Notes: generated from the sequence alone by a model not told the origin. A stretch of 64,000 nt of DNA from Fibrobacterota bacterium (GCA_003165595.1 PLWQ01000003.1:49768-113767); one strand, 5' to 3'; shown: positions 17,094 to 26,798, counted from the first letter of the stretch. A program made the numbers and translations.

Positions 17094-18332
17094 TCAATAC
17101 ATAAACCCGAACAGCCACAGCGGGATCTTGTTTCCCGCTCCCGTCTCAATATCGTCGGACGCGACAAATGAATTCCCGATGTTTCTGATCTGCGAAAAAC
17201 CCTTGTCCTTGCCGCCGACCTCGAATACGAAAATGCGGTCCACCAGGAAATCACCGTGCTCGGGCACCGATACGCTGTGGCCCGCATTTATCATGGCGTC
17301 GGCCAGAAACGTCTCACGGATTGTTCCCCGGGACACAACACCCGATTGCTGCAGCGCGTACATGTAATTCGGATTATCCAAGTAGATCTTCTCGGGTTTT
17401 TCGAGCTGCCTGTATTGGCTCTTGCCCTTTGCGATGCAATGAATGAGGCCGCCGTCTTCAAAGTACTTCAGATAGGTCTTGAGAGTCCTTTCGTCGCCGA
17501 CATCAAGCATTCTCTTCACCTTTTGCAAATCCGGCGTGAACGGCGCGGATTGCGCGATGACGGTCATCAATTTCTTCATTTTCCTCACACTGTTGCCGGT
17601 GAGCGACGGATAAATGGCCATAAGGTCGTTTTCGAGGGTCGTGTGGATTGTTTGCTCGAGAATGAGTGAGGTCCCGGTTTTGTCCTTCATGTCGGCGAAC
17701 ACAGGATAATACCCGTAGGTTAGATATTTCTTGAAGAGCGCAAGGATCTTTTCGCCTTTCGCTTCGATGAGATTGATCGTTGCGAGGCCGGCTTCGGTGT
17801 GGTGTTTGAGCACGTGGGCGAGTTCGTACACCGGAAGCCGAATACCCAAGCTCAGCTCGATGAATTCCCGGAACGACAGCACGTTCATCGGGAAGACCAT
17901 TGCCCTTCTGCTCAGGTCATAAGCGCCCTTCCTGATTTCCAGGGCCGAGCTTCCCGATGCAAGCACCGTGAGCTTCGGGAAGGTGTCCGTTATGCTCTTG
18001 AGTTCCCGCGACCACTGAGGGTATTTATGAATTTCATCCAAGGCCAGGAGGAGCCCGCCATGCCCGGTGAATTCCTCGGCAATATCATACAAGGTGGTTT
18101 CTCCCACCAGCAGGTGATCGCAGGGCACGTACAGTGTTTTCTCGCTTGTAATCGCGTCTTTGTCGAAGGTGAGGAGAAACTGGATCATGGCCGTGGTTTT
18201 TCCGACGCCCCGCTGGCCGGTGATGACGGCAAGACGGTTGTCGAGCACTTTCTTCTGCAGGAAATACCGCTTGTATGGTCTGGCGTGCGACTGTATGTAG
18301 CGACGGCTCAGTCCGAATATGGTTTCCAGCAT
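17094..18332 (-). CDS. DUF4143/AAA_14 ATPase
   Basis: A 412-residue ATPase. The N-terminal AAA_14 domain has Walker A GQRGVGKTT and Walker B LLALDEIHKYP, then ASGSSALEI. The C-terminal DUF4143 domain ends in the usual DDIETGAGNKIPLWLFG. These proteins are common, often multicopy in bacterial genomes, and their role is not known; a toxin-like or regulatory function has been suggested without general proof. A good sigma-70-like promoter lies just upstream. The stop codon abuts the ferredoxin remnant, and part of a second copy of this gene lies at 23207-23404, so this family has been duplicated locally. Confidence 0.88.
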   Translation of the reverse strand: MLETIFGLSRRYIQSHARPYKRYFLQKKVLDNRLAVITGQRGVGKTTAMIQFLLTFDKDAITSEKTLYVPCDHLLVGETTLYDIAEEFTGHGGLLLALDEIHKYPQWSRELKSITDTFPKLTVLASGSSALEIRKGAYDLSRRAMVFPMNVLSFREFIELSLGIRLPVYELAHVLKHHTEAGLATINLIEAKGEKILALFKKYLTYGYYPVFADMKDKTGTSLILEQTIHTTLENDLMAIYPSLTGNSVRKMKKLMTVIAQSAPFTPDLQKVKRMLDVGDERTLKTYLKYFEDGGLIHCIAKGKSQYRQLEKPEKIYLDNPNYMYALQQSGVVSRGTIRETFLADAMINAGHSVSVPEHGDFLVDRIFVFEVGGKDKGFSQIRNIGNSFVASDDIETGAGNKIPLWLFGFMY

Positions 18333-18365
18333 GCTCGCCCTTTCGTTGAATAGGATTGCATTACT

Positions 18366-18394
18366 AATATAGCATTCATTTGTTAGGAATGCAA
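18366..18394 (-). promoter_or_regulatory. Promoter of the DUF4143 ATPase gene
   Basis: On the minus strand TTGCAT (18389-18394) and TATATT (18366-18371) are separated by exactly 17 bases and point to the ATG at 18332. An 8-bp inverted repeat ATTGCATT/AATGCAAT overlaps the promoter and could be an operator. Confidence 0.55.
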
Positions 18395-18497
18395 TACTAA
18401 CGATTGTACCTATTGCCCGGTATGGTAATGGTGCTTCGCACCGCGTTCAACTGCTACGGCGACCCGTCGACCCGGGTTTCGATTGGGCAGCGGAGTC

Positions 18498-19229
18498 TCA
18501 ATTGAGCGTAAAATTAACCCGGTAGTCGTACTTGATTTTGACTGGTTTGCCGCTTATTCGCGGAGGGGGGAAACGCCACCGCCTTATCACCTTGGCCGTT
18601 TCATCACCAAATGCCGGATGACCCCATACCTTTACAATGGCAAACGATTCGATGGTGCCGGCGGGCGTCACCACGAGTTCGACGTCGACGTAGCCCTGGA
18701 TATTGGCCGATAGCGCAATGGCGGGGTACGCGGGTTTCGGGTTGAATATGGGCGCAAAGCTCGTATTGTCGAGGACGGATACCGATGCGACGGCAACTGG
18801 TTGCCCGATGTCTCCCGCGTTGCCGGCGCTGCCCGCAGCCGGACCGCCGTTGCCTGCGGAGGCGGCAGGAGGGGCGGATGAAGGTTCTGCGGCCGGGACA
18901 GGGTTCTTCTCCGCAACGTCGGGCGCCGCCTCCTGCACCGCGGATTGGCTCTCGGGCGCGGGCGCCGACGCTTCCGGCGCCGCCTGCCGTGCCGTCGCGC
19001 GTTGTACCTGTTCCCGTGGGGCCGGGGTTTCGGGAGCAGGGGGCAAAAAATTTACAAGCGTGAACGTGGGCGGCCGCCGGAATTCCTCCGACCGGTAGAA
19101 CACGTGGGAAAGAAGAAGCGCAAGCGCGATTGCGCCGGCGTGGAGGGCAAAGGAGACGACAATGCCCCGCGACCGAGCCTGATCGTGCTCTTCCACGGCA
19201 ACCGGCGGCGCGCCGTACTGCGGGGCCAT
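18498..19229 (-). CDS. tonB: TonB-like energy transducer
   Basis: A 243-residue protein of TonB layout: a short cytoplasmic start, one membrane helix (about residues 25-43, rich in Ala and Leu), a long Pro/Ala linker (70-145), and a C-terminal TonB domain with YPAIALSANIQGYVDVELVV and the closing RRWRFPP...YDYRVNF. TonB couples the proton-motive force, gathered by ExbB/ExbD, to outer-membrane receptors. No exbB/exbD is in the window. It lies 15 bases after the receptor gene in the same operon, so it is probably dedicated to that receptor. Confidence 0.88.
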   Translation of the reverse strand: MAPQYGAPPVAVEEHDQARSRGIVVSFALHAGAIALALLLSHVFYRSEEFRRPPTFTLVNFLPPAPETPAPREQVQRATARQAAPEASAPAPESQSAVQEAAPDVAEKNPVPAAEPSSAPPAASAGNGGPAAGSAGNAGDIGQPVAVASVSVLDNTSFAPIFNPKPAYPAIALSANIQGYVDVELVVTPAGTIESFAIVKVWGHPAFGDETAKVIRRWRFPPPRISGKPVKIKYDYRVNFTLN

Positions 19230-19244
19230 GGAGAAATGCTCCTT

Positions 19245-22200
19245 TTACTTAAGTGAAAAGTTGAGCCCGATGAACAGGACCGTGATCGGAATGTTGAAGT
19301 CGAACATTTTTATTTCCTGTGTCCGGCTGTCCCGCAACAGCGAATTCGGGGAATTGAACGCGTTCCAGGCTTCAACATAGAAGTTGCCGCGCGAGGAAAA
19401 CAGGTTGAACCCTTTGGAAATGCGGAAATCGAGCCGTTGATAATAGTCGTACCTGGCGGCGTTGGATGCACCCACATACAGGCCGTTGTCGTAGCTGACA
19501 TCCGTGTACGGCAGGCCGGACATGAGCCGGTATTTTACGGCCACCTCGTATTTCCTCGGCAGGCGGTAGTAATTGACAAGGGAAATGAGCAGGGGCCTGT
19601 CGAGCGAGAAGGGATACCATCGCCATCCCGGATGCCGCTGTCGCAACGAGGTTCCCAGCGAGAAGGAAAGCCAGCCGTACCAGAACGATGTGGGATCGTA
19701 CCGCAGGAAATTCTCAAAACCCAGCGAATACCCGGACCCGTCGTTGGTATAATGCGATTCGTACTCCGCCCCGCTCAGCATATATGCGGTGGCAAGGTTG
19801 TCGTAGGTGCCCGCCCGTTGCATGGAGTCTATGTAGGCGTTGCCAAAATGGGCCCGAAGCGATGAATCCATAAAAGCCGCGTAACGGTCGGAGGTCACGC
19901 CGAGCGGCGTCACCTCTTCGGAGATGAGGTCGTAGTAGTATTTGCCGTAGACATCCACCTTGTCGGTGAGCCAGGGTAAAAGCCGCAGCTCTGTTCCGAC
20001 GCTTGCGTGCCATACTTTTTCGGGCTTGAGGCTGTTTGAAAGCGCCAGCGCCGCAATTTCGTAATTGTTCTGCGTGTAATGGCCGACGGCCCCGAGCAGT
20101 TCAATATTGTCTTGTAAACTGTATTTGACATCGACCCGAGGGGAAAAGGTGATGGACGTGTCGGCCAGTGACGCTTCGATCCGGGCGCCGTAGTCGATGG
20201 TGAGCCGCGGTGAAACGGTCCATTCGTCCTGGCCGAAAATACCGCCCGAGCCATAGTTCCGGTACCCGTTGTATTGGACCAGGAGACGGGACATGATGCT
20301 GCTTGCGTTGAGGTAATTGGAACCGGTATCGGCCACCCTGATGCCGGAATCGCCCGTAACCGGCCCCCAGAAGTCTTCGAAATTGGTGCTGCCTTCGGTG
20401 ATGAGCTGGTGGAGAATGCGCGGCACAAAAACATTGTATTTCGCTTTTGTATAATCGATGTTAAGGCCCGCCTTGACGACATGGTTCTGCGCGCCGGTGT
20501 ACAGCCAGCTGCCGCTCAGATTGTACTGGTCGATGGAGACATCGTACCGTGACGTGGGAAAAAGATCCGAGAACACGCGCGGAAAGGTCAGGTGCCACCA
20601 CCGTTTCTGCCAGGCTGCGGTCACGGTAAAGACCTGGTCGTTTGCCGGCAGATATTTGAACGTACCGTACAGATTGTTATAGTACGATTTGTATTCCATG
20701 ATGGTATCGACGGTGACCCCTTTGCCCGCGGACCAGGACGTGTCCCAGCCGGTATCGGGAAACCGATCGTTCTCCCCGCTGCCGATGTAGAAATTCGGGT
20801 CTGCCGGCCATGACCGGGTACCGGTTTCCCGGGCGCCGCCCGGATACCCGTATACCGTGGTTTCAACGCTGTCTCTGGTTGTAAAGTTGACCCAGTCGGT
20901 GTTGTACACTTCATTTACAAAGAGCGACAGCTTGTCGCCGGGCTTGATTTGCAAGCCCAGCGAGAGATCCTGATAGTCGGGCAGGGAAACGGTGTTGATG
21001 TATTCGTTCACCCCGTCCTTCATGGATGCGTTGCCCGACAGGTAGGATACGCCTTTCATGAGGGCCTTGGTCATGAAATCCTCATATGACCCCTGGGCGG
21101 AAGCGCAGATGCCCACCGGCTTGTCTTTGCCGATGGGAATGCCGAGGTACGCGCTGTACTGCAGCAAGTTCACGTCGAAGTCGAGCGACAGCGGTTCGTC
21201 GCAGGGCATCCTGCTTGCCGCCGCGATGATTGCCGACTGCGCATTCGGAAACTCGGCCGGGAATCCCGATTTGTAAATTGTGATGTTCGAAAGCGCCGAC
21301 TGGTTGAGGGTCGACCGTATGCCGCCGTAGTGATACGGCTCTAGAAGGGTGACGCCGTCGAGGAATGCCCGGGACTCCAGCACGTCGCCCCCGCGCACGA
21401 TGGGCCGGGCCGACGCGTCGCTTTCCGTTGCGACGCTGGGCAGGGTCGCAAGCGCCTGTATGGGATCGCCTGTTGTCGCGGCGGTGCCCTTGAGTTCGTC
21501 CCGGGAGATTTTGGTTTCGGCCACGGTTGCCGTCACGTGAAGGGGCTGCCGTTTTGCCGAAACCGTAATTTCGCGCCGCGTGACCTCGTCGCGGAGTCTG
21601 GTGGTGTGGATGACGACGAACGGGTCGGGGTCGTTGACGGACAGGATTACGTTCTGATATATTTCGTGGTACCCCGGAATGGTGAGATGGAAGGTGTGGG
21701 CGCCGCCGGTTTTCGTCTCAACCTGAAATGATCCCTTCCTGGAGAGCGGCACGGGGCGCTCGTCGAATTGGAGCCGCGCGCTGTCCGATTTTATGGCAAG
21801 GTCCAGACGTGAATCCGCAATGCATCCCGCTATGGTCCAACCGGGACCGGCAAATTGGGGAGCCGGGGGTTGCGGCGGTTGGGCCGCGGCTTTTTCCAAC
21901 GCGCACGTGACGAAATAATTGCTTTTTGCCGGATCGGCGGCAACCGTGGCGGCAAACGGCGAATATCCCCGCGCGTCCACTCTCACAACATGATACTGCC
22001 CCCGGAGTACATGCGCGGCGAATGAACCCGTTGAATCGAGGGCCACGGCCTGCGAGTCGACAAAGACCCGCGCGTGCGCCTGCGCCGGACATTCGCCGGA
22101 TTCCCTGTCGATAACCAGGCCGCCGATCGCGACGCTGTCCGGCTGATTGACTACTGCAAAGACCGAATCGCCGGCTGATGCAGTACCGGAATCGGCGGGC

Positions 22201-22295
22201 TGGGCAAGGGCCGCCGCCGCGAGCAGCGTGGCGAGAAGGGCGGCTGCAAAGGCGGCCGCGGCCCTCGTTGCATGGAGTGCGACGTTAAAACCCAT
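19245..22295 (-). CDS. TonB-dependent outer-membrane receptor with N-terminal repeat domains
   Basis: A 1016-residue receptor. It has an Ala-rich signal peptide (residues 1-32), then two carboxypeptidase-regulatory-like beta-sandwich domains (about 55-130 and 150-240). A plug domain follows with SVATESDASARPIVRGGD, LDGVTLLEPYHYGG and NITIYKSGFPAEF. The large beta-barrel has alternating aromatic strands and ends in NFSLK. Such receptors import siderophores, cobalamin, metals or glycans; the substrate cannot be read here. It overlaps the upstream lipoprotein gene by 11 bases and is followed by tonB. GC content is much higher than in the flanking accessory region. Confidence 0.88.
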   Translation of the reverse strand: MGFNVALHATRAAAAFAAALLATLLAAAALAQPADSGTASAGDSVFAVVNQPDSVAIGGLVIDRESGECPAQAHARVFVDSQAVALDSTGSFAAHVLRGQYHVVRVDARGYSPFAATVAADPAKSNYFVTCALEKAAAQPPQPPAPQFAGPGWTIAGCIADSRLDLAIKSDSARLQFDERPVPLSRKGSFQVETKTGGAHTFHLTIPGYHEIYQNVILSVNDPDPFVVIHTTRLRDEVTRREITVSAKRQPLHVTATVAETKISRDELKGTAATTGDPIQALATLPSVATESDASARPIVRGGDVLESRAFLDGVTLLEPYHYGGIRSTLNQSALSNITIYKSGFPAEFPNAQSAIIAAASRMPCDEPLSLDFDVNLLQYSAYLGIPIGKDKPVGICASAQGSYEDFMTKALMKGVSYLSGNASMKDGVNEYINTVSLPDYQDLSLGLQIKPGDKLSLFVNEVYNTDWVNFTTRDSVETTVYGYPGGARETGTRSWPADPNFYIGSGENDRFPDTGWDTSWSAGKGVTVDTIMEYKSYYNNLYGTFKYLPANDQVFTVTAAWQKRWWHLTFPRVFSDLFPTSRYDVSIDQYNLSGSWLYTGAQNHVVKAGLNIDYTKAKYNVFVPRILHQLITEGSTNFEDFWGPVTGDSGIRVADTGSNYLNASSIMSRLLVQYNGYRNYGSGGIFGQDEWTVSPRLTIDYGARIEASLADTSITFSPRVDVKYSLQDNIELLGAVGHYTQNNYEIAALALSNSLKPEKVWHASVGTELRLLPWLTDKVDVYGKYYYDLISEEVTPLGVTSDRYAAFMDSSLRAHFGNAYIDSMQRAGTYDNLATAYMLSGAEYESHYTNDGSGYSLGFENFLRYDPTSFWYGWLSFSLGTSLRQRHPGWRWYPFSLDRPLLISLVNYYRLPRKYEVAVKYRLMSGLPYTDVSYDNGLYVGASNAARYDYYQRLDFRISKGFNLFSSRGNFYVEAWNAFNSPNSLLRDSRTQEIKMFDFNIPITVLFIGLNFSLK

Positions 22296-23124
22296 TGAGC
22301 CACCGCAGTCCGATGTGATAGGTAAAGCCGACAGGCTGGAGCCTGTTGTAGTTGGGATAGCCGAGCGTCACCTCGGGAACGACATAGTCGGGCAGCACAG
22401 GCAGGCGCGGTATTTTGATTGCGCAGCCCAGGCACTGGCGTATGTTCCACCATTGGGAATGCGTTGTAAGGATATCGCCTGCAAAATTGAAATTTTCCCC
22501 GGTTACGTCGGTCGGCGTGCACAGGACACGGATATTGGCATAGGGAATCAGGTGTTTGTATTCCAGTCCGGCGGCATATTCGGCAAACCACCCGTTGTCA
22601 ACCCACATGCCTACGGTCCATCCGAGCCCGATATCGTGGTGGAATACGGCGTTTTTGGTGACTGCCGGCGGCAGGCCGCTCCTGAGGTCGACCTCAAGAA
22701 GCAGGGAACCGCCGCCATCGGTGGGAACCGGGGCTTCCAGATGAAAGCCGAACTCCAGCCCCTTGCCGAAAGGATATTTGTCGAGAATGCCCAGGCGGTA
22801 GTCGTAGCAATACGACCATTCCTGCGGAGCGGGTTTCCTTAATTTTACGGACCGCTGCCCGGCATCGTACAAACCGTTGCCCGAGTCGACAAACGCTTCG
22901 TAGGAGCTGTCGGTAACGGTGTACCACGGCTGGCGGCCCACGCCAAGCGTTGAAATGGATTCTCCCGGATTGAGCAGCTTGCCCATGTTGTAGGATTGCG
23001 TGGTAAAATTGCAGCTCGCAAGCAGCAGGGAAAGCGCCGGTACGGCGCAGCGGTTGGCGCATGCGATAACGAAAGCGCGGCAGGAGCGCCGAAACGGCCG
23101 GCGTGAGGGGGAAACGTGAAACAC
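22285..23124 (-). CDS. Putative outer-membrane lipoprotein, first gene of the TonB operon
   Basis: A protein of up to 279 residues with a signal sequence and lipobox SLLLASC near residue 38, followed by a beta-rich mature part ending in HIGLRWLNGF, like a small outer-membrane barrel. The N-terminus contains many Arg before the hydrophobic stretch, so the true start may be internal. It overlaps the TonB-dependent receptor gene and is presumably co-expressed as its partner, by position. No known family is recognised. Confidence 0.65.
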   Translation of the reverse strand: MFHVSPSRRPFRRSCRAFVIACANRCAVPALSLLLASCNFTTQSYNMGKLLNPGESISTLGVGRQPWYTVTDSSYEAFVDSGNGLYDAGQRSVKLRKPAPQEWSYCYDYRLGILDKYPFGKGLEFGFHLEAPVPTDGGGSLLLEVDLRSGLPPAVTKNAVFHHDIGLGWTVGMWVDNGWFAEYAAGLEYKHLIPYANIRVLCTPTDVTGENFNFAGDILTTHSQWWNIRQCLGCAIKIPRLPVLPDYVVPEVTLGYPNYNRLQPVGFTYHIGLRWLNGF

Positions 23125-23206
23125 GGTGGTTTACATTCCTGAAAACACGGGATGCGGCGCACTGGCCTGTGTTGAAAATAGCCTCTGCTCTGTTAATAGA
23201 CAACAG
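23125..23206. other. Short AT-balanced spacer upstream of the lipoprotein gene
   Basis: Upstream region of the minus-strand lipoprotein operon. I see no clear promoter; the sequence moves from GC-rich operon to the AT-richer accessory DNA here. Confidence 0.3.
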
Positions 23207-23404
23207 CTACTGTCTCGCATGCAACAAACAGGAATATAAATACGCGCCGGTAAAACGGATATTGAAGGCGAAGCGCTGCACCCCGCATAGTCCAATCAAT
23301 TCCCGGAACGACAGCACGTTCACCGGGAAGACCATCTCCCTTCCGCTCAAGTGATAGGCGCTTTCCCTGATTTCCAGGGCCGAACTTCCCGATGCAAGCA
23401 TCGT
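23207..23404 (-). pseudogene. Fragment of a second DUF4143 ATPase
   Basis: Minus-strand reading gives LASGSSALEIRESAYHLSGR and EMVFPVNVLSFRELIGL, matching residues about 120-160 of the intact ATPase at 17094-18332. At DNA level 23300-23404 and 17866-17972 are close to 90 percent identical by eye. The reading then runs into unrelated sequence. It is a truncated paralogue and forms a direct repeat on the far side of the TonB operon. Confidence 0.75.
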
Positions 23405-23575
23405 GGAAGATCAATCCCGGGCATCGGAGAACCGGAACAATATATAATGATCGAGAAGAGTTGACTTATGGCACGGGTAATGATATAGTATGTCAACGAC
23501 GGTCAAGGGTGATCGTGGCATATGTTTTTTGGATTCCGTCACACAGGGCAGCCGTGCGGTTATTAGTTTTCCAGC

Positions 23576-23917
23576 ATGAATAAAGTAAGGCTTACATTAC
23601 ATCCAGGCCACAAGGGAACCTCAAAGGAAATGCGCCAATACGGCGATAAACTCGTTTGCGTGAGATACCGGTATGATGAAACACTTCAGAAACGGTTCAA
23701 AACCATTGAATTGGTTGTGGATGAAGCACCGTGGAAGCCGGAACCTGCCAATGATCATATTGTTTTCATTACGGTAAAATGGAACGAAAAGACTGTCCAG
23801 GAGCAGGTAAAAAAGGCAGGCGGACGATGGGACAAAGGGAAGAGAATCTGGAAGCTTCGCTATGGGAAAGTAAAGGAACTGGGGCTGACTACAAGGATAA
23901 CGGAAAAAGATGGGTAA
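23576..23917 (+). CDS. Conserved small hypothetical protein
   Basis: A 113-residue basic protein beginning MNKVRLTLHPGHKGT, with VCVRYRYDE and a C-terminal half ITVKWNEKTVQEQVKKAGGR followed by a tryptophan-containing WDKGKRIWKLRYGKV. Small proteins with this start are scattered in many bacterial and phage-like accessory regions; the function is unknown. The Trp/Lys-rich end suggests nucleic-acid or strand-pairing folds, which is only inference. I see no strong ribosome site; the gene stands alone between the ATPase fragment and the Schlafen-domain gene. Confidence 0.6.
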   Translation: MNKVRLTLHPGHKGTSKEMRQYGDKLVCVRYRYDETLQKRFKTIELVVDEAPWKPEPANDHIVFITVKWNEKTVQEQVKKAGGRWDKGKRIWKLRYGKVKELGLTTRITEKDG

Positions 23918-24092
23918 GCAAATGCATATACAGGTATATACATCAAGAGCATATATTCATAGATGCAAGGATATATTAATAGATGCTTTTTTATATTGGT
24001 AGATGAGGGGTGGGAGTACACACAACGGGTAGTTGTAAGCAATAAATTTGCACCATCGAATTGATGAGCCGCCGCCAGAAAAGAGAAACTAT

Positions 24093-26699
24093 ATGGGTCT
24101 TCCTAATGCTTTCCCTAATAATGATCTAGTTCTAGAAAATCTTTCGATTCGCGCAATTAATGCGTGCAAAATGGCTGGCCTTGACTCGACAGGCAAAATT
24201 CTTGAATATTACCGTTTGCACGGAACATTTCTGACACTGAAGAATTGTGGTATTGGCACAGAAAAAGAATTAGTCGACTTATGTTCGAAGTATGGTCAGG
24301 AACCTTCGCCCCAGAATACTCCTTCTCCTTCTGAAGCTCTGCAACCTTTTCGCCAATATCGCCTCGAATACCTGAAGCCCTACGTTTCACATGCCCTCTT
24401 CAAAACGCTACTTTCCAATGGCATTGCAACAATCGGCGATTTTTATGATATGAATTTCCGTGATTTTTCCTCTCGACATAGCTTACTGCCGAAGTTGGTT
24501 GAACGTCTTAGGTTAGTTAAGACTACAATTCACAGCCGGCCAGAAAGAATTATAAAGGTAATAGAAGCACATAAATCAGAAATCCTACTTCCAACTGCTT
24601 CGAATAAAAACGACAATGTGCTCCCAAAAGGTTTTATAGATGCATTTGACCAAATTCTTTTATCGTTTATTTCTATTTGCCCTGACAAAAGAGCAGGTGA
24701 CCTAATCAATAAGCGGTTCGGACTTGACGGAACACGCTTTACTCTTGAAGAAATCGGACTTTACTTTAGCAAATCACGTGAATGGGCAAGACAATTTGAA
24801 AATAAGTATGTATCTCAAATTAAGCAACTGATTGCAGGAAATGTTCTTCGAAGGCCCTTCTGTAGTTGTGAGCCACTGTATGTCTCTTGCGTAAACCAAG
24901 GGCGCGCCATAATCACCCCTATACTTGTTAGTGATAAAACCTCTTTAATTTCAAGAATCGAAACAGCAATTGCTACAAATTTTACTCCACGTCATATAGC
25001 ATTGCTGGAGTTTCTTTTGTACATTTGGGAAATTGAGACTTTTACTTTTAAAGACCAGTCGTATCTGCTTGATCACAATTTACCAGCACCGCTTTTTGAA
25101 TCAATAGCGGTGGCTGCAATAGATACTTTGGAGGCCAAGGTTATTCCATGTGACCTTTTCGAACTTACCGTTTCTGTAAGACGTTCCTTAGGTAGTAAGA
25201 ACGTAACCAACGATATGGTTGAGGGGGTTATATCTGTCCTACCACAAATCGTAAAACTAGAAGGCAATAGATTCGAGTTAGCCTTTCACCTCCTAAATAT
25301 AAAGGACAAGGCTTATCGGATACTTTACGAAAAACAAGATGCTCTACCGTATAAAGAAATCTGGCGGGAAATTACCCATAGAATTGTTCAAAGAGGTGTG
25401 AAACCAGGCCAAAACATTCTGGGACTCACAAACCAGATGACGCAAGACCCTCGTTTCGTAGCAGTTGGGAAATCCGGTGTTTGGGCTTTGTCAGAATGGA
25501 ATTTTAACACGGATACCCTTTTTGAACTCATTTGTTCATTCTTGCAATCAAAAAACTCTCCAGCAACGGCAATTGAAATTGCAAATTATGTTAAGAGTGT
25601 ACGTCCAATGACTGAGAAGCAATCCATACAAGGGCTTCTAGGCCTTTATTCCTCAAAATTCGCAAGAACATCCGATGGTCGATTTATTCTAAAAGAATGG
25701 GCTGAATCATATGACACCAACTACAAAAGTCCCATTCCAAAAGCCATTGACGAACCTCAGCTTTTTAATACAATAAAGGGAATTTTTGAAGCGCACAATT
25801 TCAATTCTCTTCCAACCGGAGAGCTTCTGAAAGCTCTAAATGGAAATAATATTTCTTGGTGTGCCGCAACCTTTGAAAACCGCATAAACCGATGTAGCTA
25901 CATTTCGAAACAGGTAAGAGATGGAAAGAACTTCTATTCATTTATAATGGGCTCAAATGCTCCTGCGCCTCGCGAAACGAATGCAAAGGCCAATGCCATC
26001 AGAAAGGATATTAAGGAAGTTTTATCTGTACAAACCCAGCCCTTGGCTCTATCAAATATTATGAGAATTCTTGTCAAAAAAGGACACAACAAGGGAACCG
26101 CATACCGTGTAATTTCAGACTCGCACGAATTTGCTAAAACCTCATCAGACGGTATCAATCTATTCCTTTCGCTTTCAACATCTCAGGTGCCAAGCAAAAT
26201 AGCCCTTTCTTCCAAATTGACTTCATTGCTTGATAAAATACAAGCAGGCGAATCTGGCACCGTTGAATTCAAATCCTCTCTAAGATGGGACTATAAACGC
26301 AGTTGTCAAAATCACGATTTGGAATTTACCGTGGCCAAAGCCATTACAGGTTTCCTCAATACAAGGCAAGGCACTTTGTTTATAGGGATTAATGATTCTG
26401 GTAGCACTTTGGGGTTGGACGCTGATTATCGTACTCTTAAAAAGGCCAACAGAGATGGTTTTCTATTACACTTAAATAACATTGTTACAAAATATCTTTC
26501 TAAAAAGGTATTTAGCAGCGTTCTTCCTGAAATTGAAATCCTGGACAGCAAAGAAATTTGTGTAATTAACATCATGAAGTCGCCAGAACCAATTTACCTG
26601 TTCAATGATTCCAATTCCGAGTTCTACATTAGAGCAGGTAATTCCACACATAAACTTGATTTACCAGATGCTGTTTCATATATAAAGGCAAATTGGTAA
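24093..26699 (+). CDS. Multidomain regulator: alpha-CTD-like, sigma4-like HTH, HARE-HTH repeats and Schlafen AlbA domain
   Basis: An 868-residue protein (ATG at 24093 with AGAGAA upstream; a TTG 45 bases earlier is in frame but has no such site). Residues 14-62 look like the helix-hairpin-helix domain of RNA polymerase alpha C-terminus. Residues 180-250 (FGLDGTRFTLEEIGLYFSKS) resemble a sigma-70 region 4 helix-turn-helix. Residues 405-468 and 473-536 look like HARE-HTH winged-helix domains, with weaker copies at 553-620 and 633-693. Residues 711-868 form an AlbA_2/Schlafen domain: ESGTVEFKSSLRWD, then GFLNTRQGTLFIGINDSG. The set of parts suggests a DNA-binding sensor or defence protein; no experimental role is known to me. 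It is followed 100 bases later by attC-like site C. Confidence 0.75.
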   Translation: MGLPNAFPNNDLVLENLSIRAINACKMAGLDSTGKILEYYRLHGTFLTLKNCGIGTEKELVDLCSKYGQEPSPQNTPSPSEALQPFRQYRLEYLKPYVSHALFKTLLSNGIATIGDFYDMNFRDFSSRHSLLPKLVERLRLVKTTIHSRPERIIKVIEAHKSEILLPTASNKNDNVLPKGFIDAFDQILLSFISICPDKRAGDLINKRFGLDGTRFTLEEIGLYFSKSREWARQFENKYVSQIKQLIAGNVLRRPFCSCEPLYVSCVNQGRAIITPILVSDKTSLISRIETAIATNFTPRHIALLEFLLYIWEIETFTFKDQSYLLDHNLPAPLFESIAVAAIDTLEAKVIPCDLFELTVSVRRSLGSKNVTNDMVEGVISVLPQIVKLEGNRFELAFHLLNIKDKAYRILYEKQDALPYKEIWREITHRIVQRGVKPGQNILGLTNQMTQDPRFVAVGKSGVWALSEWNFNTDTLFELICSFLQSKNSPATAIEIANYVKSVRPMTEKQSIQGLLGLYSSKFARTSDGRFILKEWAESYDTNYKSPIPKAIDEPQLFNTIKGIFEAHNFNSLPTGELLKALNGNNISWCAATFENRINRCSYISKQVRDGKNFYSFIMGSNAPAPRETNAKANAIRKDIKEVLSVQTQPLALSNIMRILVKKGHNKGTAYRVISDSHEFAKTSSDGINLFLSLSTSQVPSKIALSSKLTSLLDKIQAGESGTVEFKSSLRWDYKRSCQNHDLEFTVAKAITGFLNTRQGTLFIGINDSGSTLGLDADYRTLKKANRDGFLLHLNNIVTKYLSKKVFSSVLPEIEILDSKEICVINIMKSPEPIYLFNDSNSEFYIRAGNSTHKLDLPDAVSYIKANW

Positions 26700-26798
26700 A
26701 CGAAAAGGGTCCCAACAACCTTACGGAGTGCAAATAAATAGTAAACCGAATGGCGGCAGCTGGAAAATTTCAAGACATAGTAGGGTGCAAATTTAAAG

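Noticed and set aside
18498-23124. Prophage or conjugative element
   Set aside because: No phage structural, portal, terminase, relaxase or type IV secretion genes are seen anywhere in the window.
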